Shown in pieces: positions 14,843 to 22,664 of a stretch of 31,419 nucleotides of DNA. Within the stretch, counting starts at the first letter, position 1. The number at the start of each line of letters is the position of its first letter. Origin of the DNA: Mageeibacillus sp. UBA5734 (lineage in GTDB: Bacteria > Bacillota > Clostridia > Saccharofermentanales > UBA5734); the NCBI GenBank assembly GCA_002419365.1, contig DIGA01000120.1, positions 43,913 through 75,331 on the forward strand, read 5' to 3'. Under the pieces are notes generated by a model. That model saw nothing but the letters and a program-made list of their open reading frames with translations, ran no database searches and had not been told where the DNA came from. Both the position numbers and the translations under genes were made by a program.

Positions 14843-17800
14843 TCAGGTGTCGAACAGGCTCCTGACCTCGTCCACAGTCATTTGTGACAGCAAATTCTGG
14901 CCAGGCTTGATGACTGCCTCGATCAGAGCCTGTTTTTGTTCCTGGATCGCCTGGATTTTCTCTTCCAGTGTATCTCTGGCATACAGCTTGAAAACCTGCA
15001 CAATGTTTTCCTGGCCGATCCGGTAGGCACGGTCCGTAGCCTGGTCCTCAACGGCCGGATTCCACCAGGGATCGTAATGTATAACCGTATCGGCTCCGGT
15101 CAGATTCAGGCCTGTGCCGCCCGCGCGCAGTGAGATCAGGAAAAGCTGACCTTCGCCATTGTTGAAGCGATCCACTTGGGCCAGCCGTTCATCGGCGGCA
15201 ACCTGCCCGTCGATCAGGAAGCTATCCAGTCCCCTGGCCAGCAAGCGGCTGCGGATGATCTGGAGCATCTGGGCAAACTGGGAGAAAATCAGGATGCGAT
15301 GACCGCCATCGAGCGCATCTGCGATCAATTCATCCAGTAAAAGCAACTTGCCGCTGTCACCGGCATAATCATCGAGGAAAAGTCCGGGATGGCAACAGAT
15401 CTGGCGCAAACGTGTCAAAAGCGCCAGGATGTACAGCTGGCTGCGGGCAAAACCGTTGACAGCGACCTCCTGCTCAAAGGACTGACGTGCTGTTGCAAGG
15501 TACTCCTCGTAGAGTGCACGCTGAGCCGCTGTCATTTCGGCAACGACACGGGTTTCAATTTTATCCGGGAGTTCACGCAGGACATCTTTCTTCATCCGGC
15601 GCAAGACAAACGGTGCAATTTGCCGGTGCAAGTCAGACAGGACATCACTGCCGGGGTCTTTCCAGAAGGGCACCTCATAGCGCTGTTCGAACTGGCGCCG
15701 GCTGGACAGATAACCGGGCAACAGGAAGTCGAAAATGGACCACAGCTCCGTCAGCGAGTTCTCGATCGGCGTCCCGGTGAGGGCAAACGTCCGGTCAGCC
15801 CGGATCTGTTTGACGGAGCGCGCATTGAGTGTCTCCGGATTCTTGATGTTCTGGGCTTCATCGAGAAAGCAGCTGGCAAATTCGATGTCAGCCAGCTCGG
15901 GATAATCACGGCGGACCAGGGAGTAGGACGTAATCACACAGGCTTGCCGGGCGATTGTGTCCAGAAGGGCGGCTCTTTGCTGCCGATTGCCGTCAAAGAC
16001 CAGAACCCTCAGACCAGGAGCGAATTTTTCGAACTCCCGCTGCCAATTGTAGACCAGGCTGGTTGGGGCAATGACCAGTGAGGGACGGCGCTTCCTGCGG
16101 AAAACCGCTGCGATGTAAACAATTGCCTGCAAAGTCTTGCCTAGGCCCATATCATCAGCCAGGATGCCGCCCAGACCATAGGCGTCCAGTGTGCAAAGCC
16201 AGTTGAAGCCGATCTTCTGGTAGGGACGCAGTGTGACCGTGATGCCGTGAGGCAACCGGTAGTTCTGATGGCCTGGAGATTCGAGTGCCCGGGCCATCTC
16301 CAGCAAAACGGAATCCATTGTGATCGTGCCCGCACTTGCGCTGGTTTCCTGGCTGGATACCGTGACCGCAGCATGGCCCGCCAGGCTGAGCACACGATAA
16401 CGGGGCAGGGCCAGACGCTCCCGGGTCGGCTTGGCACCCCAGGATTCCAGCAACGTGAAGAAGTCCAGCAGCTGCCCGCTGTGCTCATGGTTGACGGCGC
16501 GAAAATGGCCAGAATGACAGAGGCAGTATGGCTTTTGATCCCGTAATGCCTGGATGTAGACCGGCCGGTCTTCCGGCGGCATATCTGACCAATTGATCTT
16601 GATTTCCAGGTGCTTGTTTTCAGGTTGCTCGCTGACTTTGACTGCAAGGTCGGGAGCAGGTAAAATCCGGAAGAGATGGCCGGAACCATCGAGCAGGCTG
16701 ACTGTTGTATCCTCGAACGCCTTCCTGCCCTCATCCAGGAAACGATAGATCGCCTCATACTCACTCAGCAGATGGAACTGGCCCTGGCGTCGGAAACCAG
16801 CCTGCTCCAGTTTGTCCAGGATTGCCTGCTCAGTCAATTTCTGGCGGACGATGATCTTTTCATGTTCACCAGACGTTTTGGAGGGCAGGACAGATGCATA
16901 AGGACTGACGTCCAGCGAACCATAGTGGAACAGAAGGTCAGCCTTCAGGCCGTCCTGGGCACTTTCCAGCCGGATGGTGGCGGCCAGAGGTTCCTTGACC
17001 AGGCGTTGCAGCAACTCGTCAGAAAAATCGATCGGGCAAATGGCCTGGAGAGCGGAATCAGGCAATCCAGCCAGTTCTGCCACTTCGTCTTCGCTCATGA
17101 CCAGGGTGCCTGCACCCGGGACGGCAAAAATTGAAAGGACCGGATCCAGCAGGCGGATGGTTTCCCGGGATGGCAGGTAGAAGGTGTCATCAACCAGATA
17201 GATGTTGCGTGAGGCTGTCAGCTGCAGCAAGGCTGGTCCGGGTTGTCGGGCCAGGCTGTACAAACCATCCTGGCTGCCAGATTCTGCCACGATCAGGCGG
17301 ATTGGCATGGCAGACTCACAGACCCGGATCGCGTATGTCTCAGTGCCCTTGAGGGTGGACCAGCGGTAACGGGGCTGATTGGCCGCCAGGCGCAAGAAAG
17401 CAGCCGCCCGGCCTGCGCTGAGGATCAGTGCTTTTTCTGAGCGTGAGGCAGCAGCCGAGCCAAAAGTGGCCTTGTAATCCTGCTCATAGGCATCCAGCAA
17501 GAGGTTGATAAGGGGCTCATCCGATGGATCGAACCGGTGCAAAAAGGGATCATAGGTCAGTTGTTCGTCGATTTCGAATGGTAGATCCCTGGACAAGGCA
17601 TCGAGAAATTGTTCGATGTGATTAACCGCATGAAGACGACCATTGAATACCTGCAAGGTCAGGTTCGGCAGGGTGCTGGGATTGTTGCCGCAAGCCATCA
17701 CGGCATGCAGTTTCAAGAGCTGCTTGCCCTGGTTTTGCAGGATCTGAGCCCGCCGGCTGGTCTGGCTGATGAATTCACGCGCCTTGATCCTGCTTTTTCT

Positions 17801-18124
17801 TGACTGCAACTGCACGGTCTCGCCCTTGGCAGTTCCATAATGGTCTATACAGTACAGCAAGACCGCAGCAATGTGCTTGCAATCCCCCCAATAGGATGTG
17901 AAAGCGCTGCAGGTGCAGCTCGTGTCGTGAATGGCACCATCCCGGTTGAGGATGATCCGCACCTGGTACGGTTGGGTGCCCTCCACCCGGGCCTGGATCA
18001 ACCCCTTGTCCGGATCATAGTTGACCTCGCCGACCTGTCCATTGCGGTAGCAGGCCCGTCCATTCATGTACGTTGGACCGTTGGTTGTCCGTTCGCGGAT
18101 GGTGCTGGTTTTGATGGTGAACAT
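14843..18124 (-). CDS. SWIM zinc-finger SNF2/Swi2-family helicase
   Basis: Large cytoplasmic DNA-translocating ATPase of 1093 residues. The N-terminal SWIM zinc finger is Cys70-x-Cys72 and Cys82-x-His84 in the segment starting SCTCSAF. A long central region of about 500 residues is not assigned. The SNF2 ATPase follows: Walker A LADDMGLGKTLQA near 655-665, DEAQNIKN near 755, LTGTPIENSLTELWSIFDF, and the C-terminal helicase half with ILIFSQFAQML, LRAGGTGLNLTGADTV, DPWWNPAVEDQATDRAYRIGQ broken here as DPWWNPAVEDQ and DRAYRIGQ. Such proteins remodel DNA-protein complexes; the cellular role in Bacillota is not settled. The ATG at 18124 follows GGGGAGA by four to five bases; a TTG seven codons upstream is less likely. 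Convergent with the previous gene across only 42 bases. Confidence 0.93.
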   Translation of the reverse strand: MFTIKTSTIRERTTNGPTYMNGRACYRNGQVGEVNYDPDKGLIQARVEGTQPYQVRIILNRDGAIHDTSCTCSAFTSYWGDCKHIAAVLLYCIDHYGTAKGETVQLQSRKSRIKAREFISQTSRRAQILQNQGKQLLKLHAVMACGNNPSTLPNLTLQVFNGRLHAVNHIEQFLDALSRDLPFEIDEQLTYDPFLHRFDPSDEPLINLLLDAYEQDYKATFGSAAASRSEKALILSAGRAAAFLRLAANQPRYRWSTLKGTETYAIRVCESAMPIRLIVAESGSQDGLYSLARQPGPALLQLTASRNIYLVDDTFYLPSRETIRLLDPVLSIFAVPGAGTLVMSEDEVAELAGLPDSALQAICPIDFSDELLQRLVKEPLAATIRLESAQDGLKADLLFHYGSLDVSPYASVLPSKTSGEHEKIIVRQKLTEQAILDKLEQAGFRRQGQFHLLSEYEAIYRFLDEGRKAFEDTTVSLLDGSGHLFRILPAPDLAVKVSEQPENKHLEIKINWSDMPPEDRPVYIQALRDQKPYCLCHSGHFRAVNHEHSGQLLDFFTLLESWGAKPTRERLALPRYRVLSLAGHAAVTVSSQETSASAGTITMDSVLLEMARALESPGHQNYRLPHGITVTLRPYQKIGFNWLCTLDAYGLGGILADDMGLGKTLQAIVYIAAVFRRKRRPSLVIAPTSLVYNWQREFEKFAPGLRVLVFDGNRQQRAALLDTIARQACVITSYSLVRRDYPELADIEFASCFLDEAQNIKNPETLNARSVKQIRADRTFALTGTPIENSLTELWSIFDFLLPGYLSSRRQFEQRYEVPFWKDPGSDVLSDLHRQIAPFVLRRMKKDVLRELPDKIETRVVAEMTAAQRALYEEYLATARQSFEQEVAVNGFARSQLYILALLTRLRQICCHPGLFLDDYAGDSGKLLLLDELIADALDGGHRILIFSQFAQMLQIIRSRLLARGLDSFLIDGQVAADERLAQVDRFNNGEGQLFLISLRAGGTGLNLTGADTVIHYDPWWNPAVEDQATDRAYRIGQENIVQVFKLYARDTLEEKIQAIQEQKQALIEAVIKPGQNLLSQMTVDEVRSLFDT

Positions 18125-18199
18125 GTTGTCTCCCCAGTTGTTCAAGCAACGAGCCGTGCCAATCAGTGCCTGGACCAGTCAAAAAGGATCCAAAACCTG

Positions 18200-18228
18200 A
18201 TTATAGCAGACATCCATTTGACAGACAA
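18200..18228 (-). promoter_or_regulatory. Promoter of the SNF2-family gene
   Basis: Minus strand -35 TTGTCT (18228-18223), 17-base spacer, perfect -10 TATAAT (18205-18200) preceded by TGC. The start would be near 18193, about 70 bases before the coding start. Confidence 0.7.
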
Positions 18229-18270
18229 TGAAAACAGCTGCCCGGACTGCGGCCTGCCCGGTCTCGCCGC

Positions 18271-18312
18271 TTGTCGACAAAAAATGTCGAAAATCGAAGA
18301 AAAATCGATTTT
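18271..18312. repeat. Palindrome and inverted repeat upstream of the rplM promoter
   Basis: TTGTCGACAA (18271-18280) is a perfect 10-base palindrome. AAAATCGA (18290-18297) and TCGATTTT (18305-18312) are a perfect inverted repeat with a 7-base loop. TCGA occurs at 18274, 18287, 18294 and 18305. The end is 25 bases before the -35, where an activator site or UP element could sit. Confidence 0.6.
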
Positions 18313-18336
18313 GAGTCGTCTAATTTAAATTCGTGC

Positions 18337-18364
18337 TTGACAGTCAGGTCAAACCTGCTAGAAT
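18337..18364 (+). promoter_or_regulatory. Promoter of rplM-rpsI
   Basis: Perfect -35 TTGACA (18337-18342), 16-base spacer, -10 TAGAAT (18359-18364) with TGC directly before it. This is the strongest-looking promoter in the window, as expected for ribosomal protein genes. Start near 18371. Confidence 0.85.
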
Positions 18365-18370
18365 GAGGAA

Positions 18371-18439
18371 GCATTTGTGATGAAAGTTGGATCCAGTCTG
18401 TTCGATGATGGATCTGATCAATTGGAGGTAATCAGACAC
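18371..18439 (+). promoter_or_regulatory. Structured 5' leader of rplM, candidate autoregulatory site
   Basis: TCTGAT (18413-18418) pairs with ATCAGA (18431-18436), leaving the ribosome site GGAGGT (18424-18429) in the loop. GATCC (18390-18394) can instead pair with GGATC (18410-18414). The two stems share bases 18413-18414, so they cannot form fully together. L13 leaders with autoregulation are known in Bacillota; that this is one is inferred. Confidence 0.4.
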
Positions 18440-18874
18440 ATGAGTACTTTTGTGGCCAAGTCCGCAGAGATTCAGAGAAAATGGTACGTTGTCGATGCAG
18501 AAGGCCTGACCATGGGCCGTCTGGCCAGCGAAGTGGCCAGCGTTCTGCGCGGTAAACACAAACCCGAATTCACCCCGTTTCTGGACACCGGTGACTATGT
18601 CATCGTGGTCAATGCTGCCAAGATGGTCCTGACTGGCAAGAAGCTGGACCAGAAGCTGTACCGCTACCACACCCAGTATCCTGGCGGTCTCAAGGAAGTC
18701 AGCTACAGAAACCTGATGGACAAGCGCCCGGAGAAGGCTTTTGAACTGGCCGTCAAAGGCATGCTGCCGAAAAACGCACTCGGTCGCCAGATGTTCCGGA
18801 AACTCCACGTTTTCGCCGGACCCGAACATGATCATGCCGCCCAGAAGCCCGAAGTGCTCAAGTTCTCGATCTGA
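18440..18874 (+). CDS. rplM: 50S ribosomal protein L13
   Basis: Large-subunit ribosomal protein of 144 residues, the usual size. It shows the family segments RKWYVVDAEGLTMGRLAS, GDYVIVVNA, LTGKKLDQK, the YRYHTQYPGGLKE loop and the C-terminal VKGMLPKNALGRQMFRKLHVFAG. The ATG at 18440 follows GGAGGT with ten bases of spacing; an earlier in-frame ATG at 18377 lies inside the leader and would add residues foreign to L13. First gene of a two-gene operon with rpsI, the standard bacterial pairing. Confidence 0.98.
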   Translation: MSTFVAKSAEIQRKWYVVDAEGLTMGRLASEVASVLRGKHKPEFTPFLDTGDYVIVVNAAKMVLTGKKLDQKLYRYHTQYPGGLKEVSYRNLMDKRPEKAFELAVKGMLPKNALGRQMFRKLHVFAGPEHDHAAQKPEVLKFSI

Positions 18875-18898
18875 TTGAAAGCGAGGAGACATTAAGAT

Positions 18899-19309
18899 AT
18901 GGCTACCAAAAAAGCTGCTAAAACCTATTTCTACGGCACTGGCCGCCGCAAAAATGCTGTTGCCTGCGTCCGTATCCTGCCTGGCAAAGGCCAGGTCACC
19001 ATCAACGACAAGAGCCTGGATGACTATTTCGGCATGGAGACTTTGAAGCTGATCGTCAATCAGCCCATGGTCGCCACCAACAGCGTTGACAAGTATGACA
19101 TCATCTGCAAAGTCATCGGCGGTGGTTTGTCCGGCCAGGCTGGCGCCATCCGCCACGGCCTGTCCCGCGCTCTGGTCAAGGCTGACGAGGAAGCCAACAA
19201 AGCCATCCTCAAGAAAGCTGGCTTCCTGACCCGCGATTCACGCATGAAAGAACGCAAGAAGTACGGCCTCAAAAAAGCCCGCAAGGCATCCCAGTTCTCC
19301 AAGCGCTGA
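18899..19309 (+). CDS. rpsI: 30S ribosomal protein S9
   Basis: Small-subunit ribosomal protein of 136 residues. It has YFYGTGRRKNAVACVRI near the N-terminus, GGGLSGQAGAIRHGLSRAL in the middle and the basic tail ending in KASQFSKR, whose last arginine reaches the P-site tRNA in the family. It begins 24 bases after rplM behind GAGGAG and ends at a strong terminator. Confidence 0.98.
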   Translation: MATKKAAKTYFYGTGRRKNAVACVRILPGKGQVTINDKSLDDYFGMETLKLIVNQPMVATNSVDKYDIICKVIGGGLSGQAGAIRHGLSRALVKADEEANKAILKKAGFLTRDSRMKERKKYGLKKARKASQFSKR

Positions 19310-19384
19310 TTGCCCGACCGAGCTTTGCCTGCAATGCTCTGCCATCCGGCAGTTCTGGCCAAGTCTTTTTCACTGCAACACCAG

Positions 19385-19420
19385 ACCGGGCAGAGGAACA
19401 AACTCCTCTGCCCGGTTTTT
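19385..19420 (+). terminator. Terminator of rplM-rpsI
   Basis: ACCGGGCAGAGGA (19385-19397) pairs perfectly with TCCTCTGCCCGGT (19404-19416), 13 base pairs with a 6-base loop, followed by a run of five T. Confidence 0.95.
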
Positions 19421-19438
19421 GCACGCCAGAGGTTGCGC

Positions 19439-19444
19439 TATACT
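19439..19444 (+). promoter_or_regulatory. Possible -10 of the amidohydrolase-tsa operon
   Basis: TATACT lies 43 bases before the coding start and right after the rpsI terminator. No good -35 is present at normal distance, so this is a weak call. Confidence 0.3.
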
Positions 19445-19486
19445 AATGTCACACCAGAAATCACCAGATCATGAAAGGGACCTGAC

Positions 19487-20740
19487 ATGCGCACTGCAAT
19501 CATTCATGCCCATTTGCTGACCCAGGCTGGTCCGCCGATCGACCAGGGATACCTGGTGATCGATGGCGACCAGATCGCATCGCTCGGGGCAGGGGAGCTC
19601 CCATCTGACCTGGCACAGACGATCGACCAGATTCTGGATGCCTCGGGTGCCTTTCTCCTGCCAGGCTTACTGGATGCCCACTGCCATGTCGGGTTGTTCA
19701 ACGATGGTCTTGGCAAGGAGGGTGAGGATGGTAATGAGGAGACCGACCCAGTCACGCCCCATTTGCTGGCAACGGATGGTGTCTACAGTGAAGACCGCTG
19801 CTTTACGGAAGCATTGGCCGCCGGTGTGACGACTGTTTTGACCGGGCCAGGCAGCGCCAATGTCCTGTCAGGTCAATTTGCCCTGCTGCACACCAAGGGC
19901 CAGCGCGTTGAAACCATGACCATCCAGGCTAGTGCCGCACTCAAAGCCGCTCTGGGCGAGAACCCTAAAACAGTTCATGGCGGCAAGGACCGCAGTCCGT
20001 CGACCCGCATGGGAACGGCCGCCGTCCTGCGCGAAGCACTGCAAAAAGCTGCGCGTTACCGGGACAAGATCGAAAAAGCCCGGGCAGCAGAGGCCGCTGG
20101 AAAAACCGACGTGGAACAACCTGATCTGGATGTTCGACTCGAATCCTTGCTCCCTGTGCTGAGTGGGGAACGGCCCGTCAAATTCCACGCCCACCGGGCG
20201 GATGACATCCTGACGGCCATGCGGATTGCCAATGAATTCGGCCTGCGCTACACACTCGACCACTGTACGGAAGGATACCGTATTGCTGACCTCCTGGCCG
20301 AGGAATACCAGAAAGGACTGGCCTCCGACCATGGCCGTGGTTTGGCGGGCAAGGGTCGCCTGGAAGGGGTTATTGTCGGACCGATCCTGTCCGATCGCAG
20401 CAAGCCTGAACTGACCCGTTCAGACGTGGCCAATGCGGCCGTACTGGCCCGTGCTGGACTGCCAGTGGCGATCATGACCGATCACCCCGTGATTCCGATC
20501 CAGTATCTGGCTGTCAATGCGGCCATTGCCTGCAGGGCTGGCCTGCCGGAGGACCTGGCCCTTGCAGCCATCACGTCGGTTGCAGCCCGCCTATCTGGCG
20601 TCGGCCAGACCCATGGCACCCTGGAACCGGGGAAAAAGGCCGATCTGGCCCTGTTCAGCAGCCACCCCTTTGATTATCGCAGTCAGACGCTTCGTGTCTG
20701 GATCAATGGCCAGATGGTCTACCACAAGGAGGAACCATGA
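19487..20740 (+). CDS. Amidohydrolase of unknown substrate (imidazolonepropionase-like)
   Basis: Cytoplasmic metal-dependent hydrolase of 417 residues from the amidohydrolase superfamily. The first metal motif is LDAHCHVG near residue 65, the next ligands are in VKFHAHRADDI near residue 231 and LDHCTEGY near residue 257, and the catalytic Asp lies in IMTDHPV near residue 330. The chain ends with the family beta-sandwich strand GTLEPGKKADLALFSSHPF. These features resemble the imidazolonepropionase-related group, which also contains peptidases and deaminases, but no hut genes are near. AAAGGGA precedes the ATG. Its stop overlaps the tsaE start as ATGA, implying coupled translation with the tRNA-modification genes. 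Confidence 0.85.
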   Translation: MRTAIIHAHLLTQAGPPIDQGYLVIDGDQIASLGAGELPSDLAQTIDQILDASGAFLLPGLLDAHCHVGLFNDGLGKEGEDGNEETDPVTPHLLATDGVYSEDRCFTEALAAGVTTVLTGPGSANVLSGQFALLHTKGQRVETMTIQASAALKAALGENPKTVHGGKDRSPSTRMGTAAVLREALQKAARYRDKIEKARAAEAAGKTDVEQPDLDVRLESLLPVLSGERPVKFHAHRADDILTAMRIANEFGLRYTLDHCTEGYRIADLLAEEYQKGLASDHGRGLAGKGRLEGVIVGPILSDRSKPELTRSDVANAAVLARAGLPVAIMTDHPVIPIQYLAVNAAIACRAGLPEDLALAAITSVAARLSGVGQTHGTLEPGKKADLALFSSHPFDYRSQTLRVWINGQMVYHKEEP

Positions 20741-21288
20741 CTTCAAACGATGCATTTGGCGACATTCCGTTTCCGGTCCGCCCTGGGCTCCATGCCCTGC
20801 ATCTGGTCACGGCGTCTGCTGAGGAAACCGCCTTGCTGGGATTGCTTCTGGCGAATCTGCTCCAGCCCGGGACTGTCATCAGCCTGGACGGAGACCTGGG
20901 TGCCGGCAAAACAGTCCTGGCCCGGGGCATTGCCGATGGCCTCGGCTGCCAGACGCCGGTTGCCAGTCCTACGTTCACCTTGCTGATGGAACACCCGGCG
21001 ACCGGCAGCGGTCTGCCCTTGTATCATTTTGATGTCTACCGCCTGAAAAGTGGCGATGATTTCCTGGCCCTCGGCCTGGATGACTTTTTTTATCGTGAGG
21101 GTGTCTGCATCGTCGAGTGGGGGACTTTGATCGAGGATGTCTTACCGCTCGAGACGTTGAAAATCCTGATCCGGTTGACTGCGCCCGAGACTCCTGAACA
21201 GCGCGTCATGACTTTTTTCTGGCCTGATCACCAAGCGGAACTGGCCCTGCTGGAAAGGAGCTGGCAAGATGCTCGTCCTGGCGTCTGA
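20737..21288 (+). CDS. tsaE: tRNA threonylcarbamoyladenosine biosynthesis ATPase TsaE
   Basis: Small P-loop ATPase of 183 residues needed with TsaB and TsaD to form t6A37 in ANN-reading tRNAs. Walker A is GDLGAGKT at 52-59, followed by RGIADGLG, the switch segment SPTFTLLMEH, YHFDVYRLKSGDDF and the VEWG motif. AAGGAGG precedes the ATG, which overlaps the amidohydrolase stop. About 20 extra residues stand before the typical N-terminus and there is a short extension after the core. It overlaps tsaB by 20 bases. Confidence 0.95.
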   Translation: MTSNDAFGDIPFPVRPGLHALHLVTASAEETALLGLLLANLLQPGTVISLDGDLGAGKTVLARGIADGLGCQTPVASPTFTLLMEHPATGSGLPLYHFDVYRLKSGDDFLALGLDDFFYREGVCIVEWGTLIEDVLPLETLKILIRLTAPETPEQRVMTFFWPDHQAELALLERSWQDARPGV

Positions 21289-22027
21289 TACAACTGGGAA
21301 AAGCCTGTCGGTCGCCCTGGTCAAGGACGGGCGCCTGGTTGGCGAGAGCCGGTTCAATCTCGGCTACAATCATGCCGTGACCCATTTGCCGCAGGTCATG
21401 GCGCTTCTGGATGCGTGCGAAACCAGCCTGGCTGAGGTGGATTTGCTGGCTGTGACCCAGGGTCCTGGTTCTTTCACAGGGACTCGAATCGGAATATCCA
21501 GCTTCAAGGCCATGTCTTATGCTGCGCACAGACCTCTGGTTGGCGTATCAACCCTGGAAACCCTGGCCTACCCCTGGCGACTGGTGGATCATGCCTTGAT
21601 CTGCCCCCTGCTCGATGCCAGGAATGGCCGCGTCTATGCTACCTGCTACCGTACTTCCGGTTTGAGGTCGCTCGCAGAAGGACAGCCGCAGAGCCCCATG
21701 GTCCAGCCGGGCAATTACCAGGTGGCGGAATTCCTGTTGCAGCTGGCACAACAGGTGGAACACGAGGATCTGCTCCAGACACCTGTTCTGCTTACCGGTG
21801 ATGGCGCATCAGTTGCCCTGGCCGCACACCAATCTCAGTTTTCAGGCGAGGATCTGAACCTGATCCGGCTGGATCCGGTCCATGATGCTCCCAGTGCTGC
21901 GGCTGTTGCACTGCTGGCCGAGTCGTATCACAGAGCAGGAGCAGATGGGAATCCCTTTCATCTGAATGCGACCTATCTGACTCCGTCATCTGCCGAGCGC
22001 CTGCGCAAGGAAAAGTCTCAGCCGTGA
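21269..22027 (+). CDS. tsaB: tRNA threonylcarbamoyladenosine biosynthesis protein TsaB
   Basis: Inactive ASKHA-fold partner of TsaD in t6A synthesis, 252 residues. Typical features are LVLASDTTGKSLSVAL at the N-terminus, HLPQVMALLD, the VTQGPGSFTGTRIG motif at about 62-76, VGVSTLETLA and PLLDARNGRVYA. The ribosome site GGAAAGGAG lies within tsaE, and the end overlaps the next start by four bases. The partner gene tsaD, often adjacent in Bacillota, is not in this window. Confidence 0.95.
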   Translation: MLVLASDTTGKSLSVALVKDGRLVGESRFNLGYNHAVTHLPQVMALLDACETSLAEVDLLAVTQGPGSFTGTRIGISSFKAMSYAAHRPLVGVSTLETLAYPWRLVDHALICPLLDARNGRVYATCYRTSGLRSLAEGQPQSPMVQPGNYQVAEFLLQLAQQVEHEDLLQTPVLLTGDGASVALAAHQSQFSGEDLNLIRLDPVHDAPSAAAVALLAESYHRAGADGNPFHLNATYLTPSSAERLRKEKSQP

Positions 22028-22518
22028 ATACTCAGCAGTCGTCTGACCTGGCTAATACCCGTACGAAATCTGGCTGGCTGATCCGGCCAGTGCGAACGGA
22101 TGACTTGGCCGGCCTGGTCCGGCTCGAGCAGACGTGCTTTGCCATACCATGGAGTGAACAATCCCTGCGCTCGGACCTTGAGAATCCATCTGTTGCCCAC
22201 TATTGGGTGGCAGATAGCACGACTGCCGGCATCATCGGCTACATTGCCTGTTACCGGGCTGCGGATACGGCACAGATCAACAATCTGGCGGTGTTGCCGG
22301 ATTTCCGCCGCCAGGGGATCGGGGAACACTTGCTGTCTGCATTGCTTGAGTGGGCTCAGGCCAGCCAGATCACAACCGTTGATCTGGAGGTCAGGTGCAG
22401 TAACGAATCCGCCATCGGCCTGTACCAGAAAATGGGCTTTGCCAAAGTCGGTGTCCGCCGTGCGTACTACAGCGATAACAACGAAGATGCCAACATTATG
22501 CTTAAAAATATTCCGTAA
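22024..22518 (+). CDS. rimI: Ribosomal-protein alanine N-acetyltransferase-like GNAT
   Basis: GNAT acetyltransferase of 164 residues; RimI acetylates the N-terminal alanine of ribosomal protein S18. The core starts at IRPVRTDDLAGLVRLEQ, with CFAIPWSEQSL, INNLAVLPDFRRQGIG (acetyl-CoA binding loop at 96-100), LEVRCSNESAIGLYQKMGF and a C-terminal YYSDNNEDANIMLK, all as in RimI. The GTG start overlaps the tsaB stop as GTGA. The location after tsaE-tsaB is the usual one. About 18 residues before the core are unconserved-looking, so a later start cannot be fully excluded. Confidence 0.92.
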   Translation: MNTQQSSDLANTRTKSGWLIRPVRTDDLAGLVRLEQTCFAIPWSEQSLRSDLENPSVAHYWVADSTTAGIIGYIACYRAADTAQINNLAVLPDFRRQGIGEHLLSALLEWAQASQITTVDLEVRCSNESAIGLYQKMGFAKVGVRRAYYSDNNEDANIMLKNIP

Positions 22519-22572
22519 GATGAAATCTTATATGTTCATAATGAACAAAATTCGTGCCTCGATTCGGTCATA

Positions 22573-22602
22573 TTGACAAAAGATCGACACAAACCCTATA
22601 CT
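22573..22602 (+). promoter_or_regulatory. Promoter of the Crh-like gene and uvrC
   Basis: Perfect -35 TTGACA (22573-22578), 18-base spacer, -10 TATACT (22597-22602). Start near 22609. Unlike most promoters here it has no TGn extension. Confidence 0.8.
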
Positions 22603-22615
22603 TACGCTAAGATTT

Positions 22616-22635
22616 ACCGCAATGGCGGTTTTTTT
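22616..22635 (+). terminator. Small hairpin with T-tract just below the promoter
   Basis: ACCGC (22616-22620) and GCGGT (22625-22629) form a 5-base-pair stem with loop AATG, followed by seven T (22629-22635). It could end read-through from rimI, or act in the first bases of the Crh-like transcript. The stem is short for a strong terminator. Confidence 0.55.
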
Positions 22636-22664
22636 GTCCCGGACCATCAGGAGGAGGAACTCGA

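Larger units (their letters stand above)
18125..18439. other. Divergent intergenic region, SNF2 gene and rplM
   Basis: No gene seen. It holds the SNF2 promoter on the minus strand, an AT-rich cluster of inverted repeats built on TCGA, the rplM promoter and a structured rplM leader; each is listed separately. Confidence 0.8.

Noticed and set aside
17899..17912. CcpA cre-like sequence TGAAAGCGCTGCAG
   Set aside because: It lies inside the SNF2 coding region and mismatches the last conserved positions of the cre consensus.
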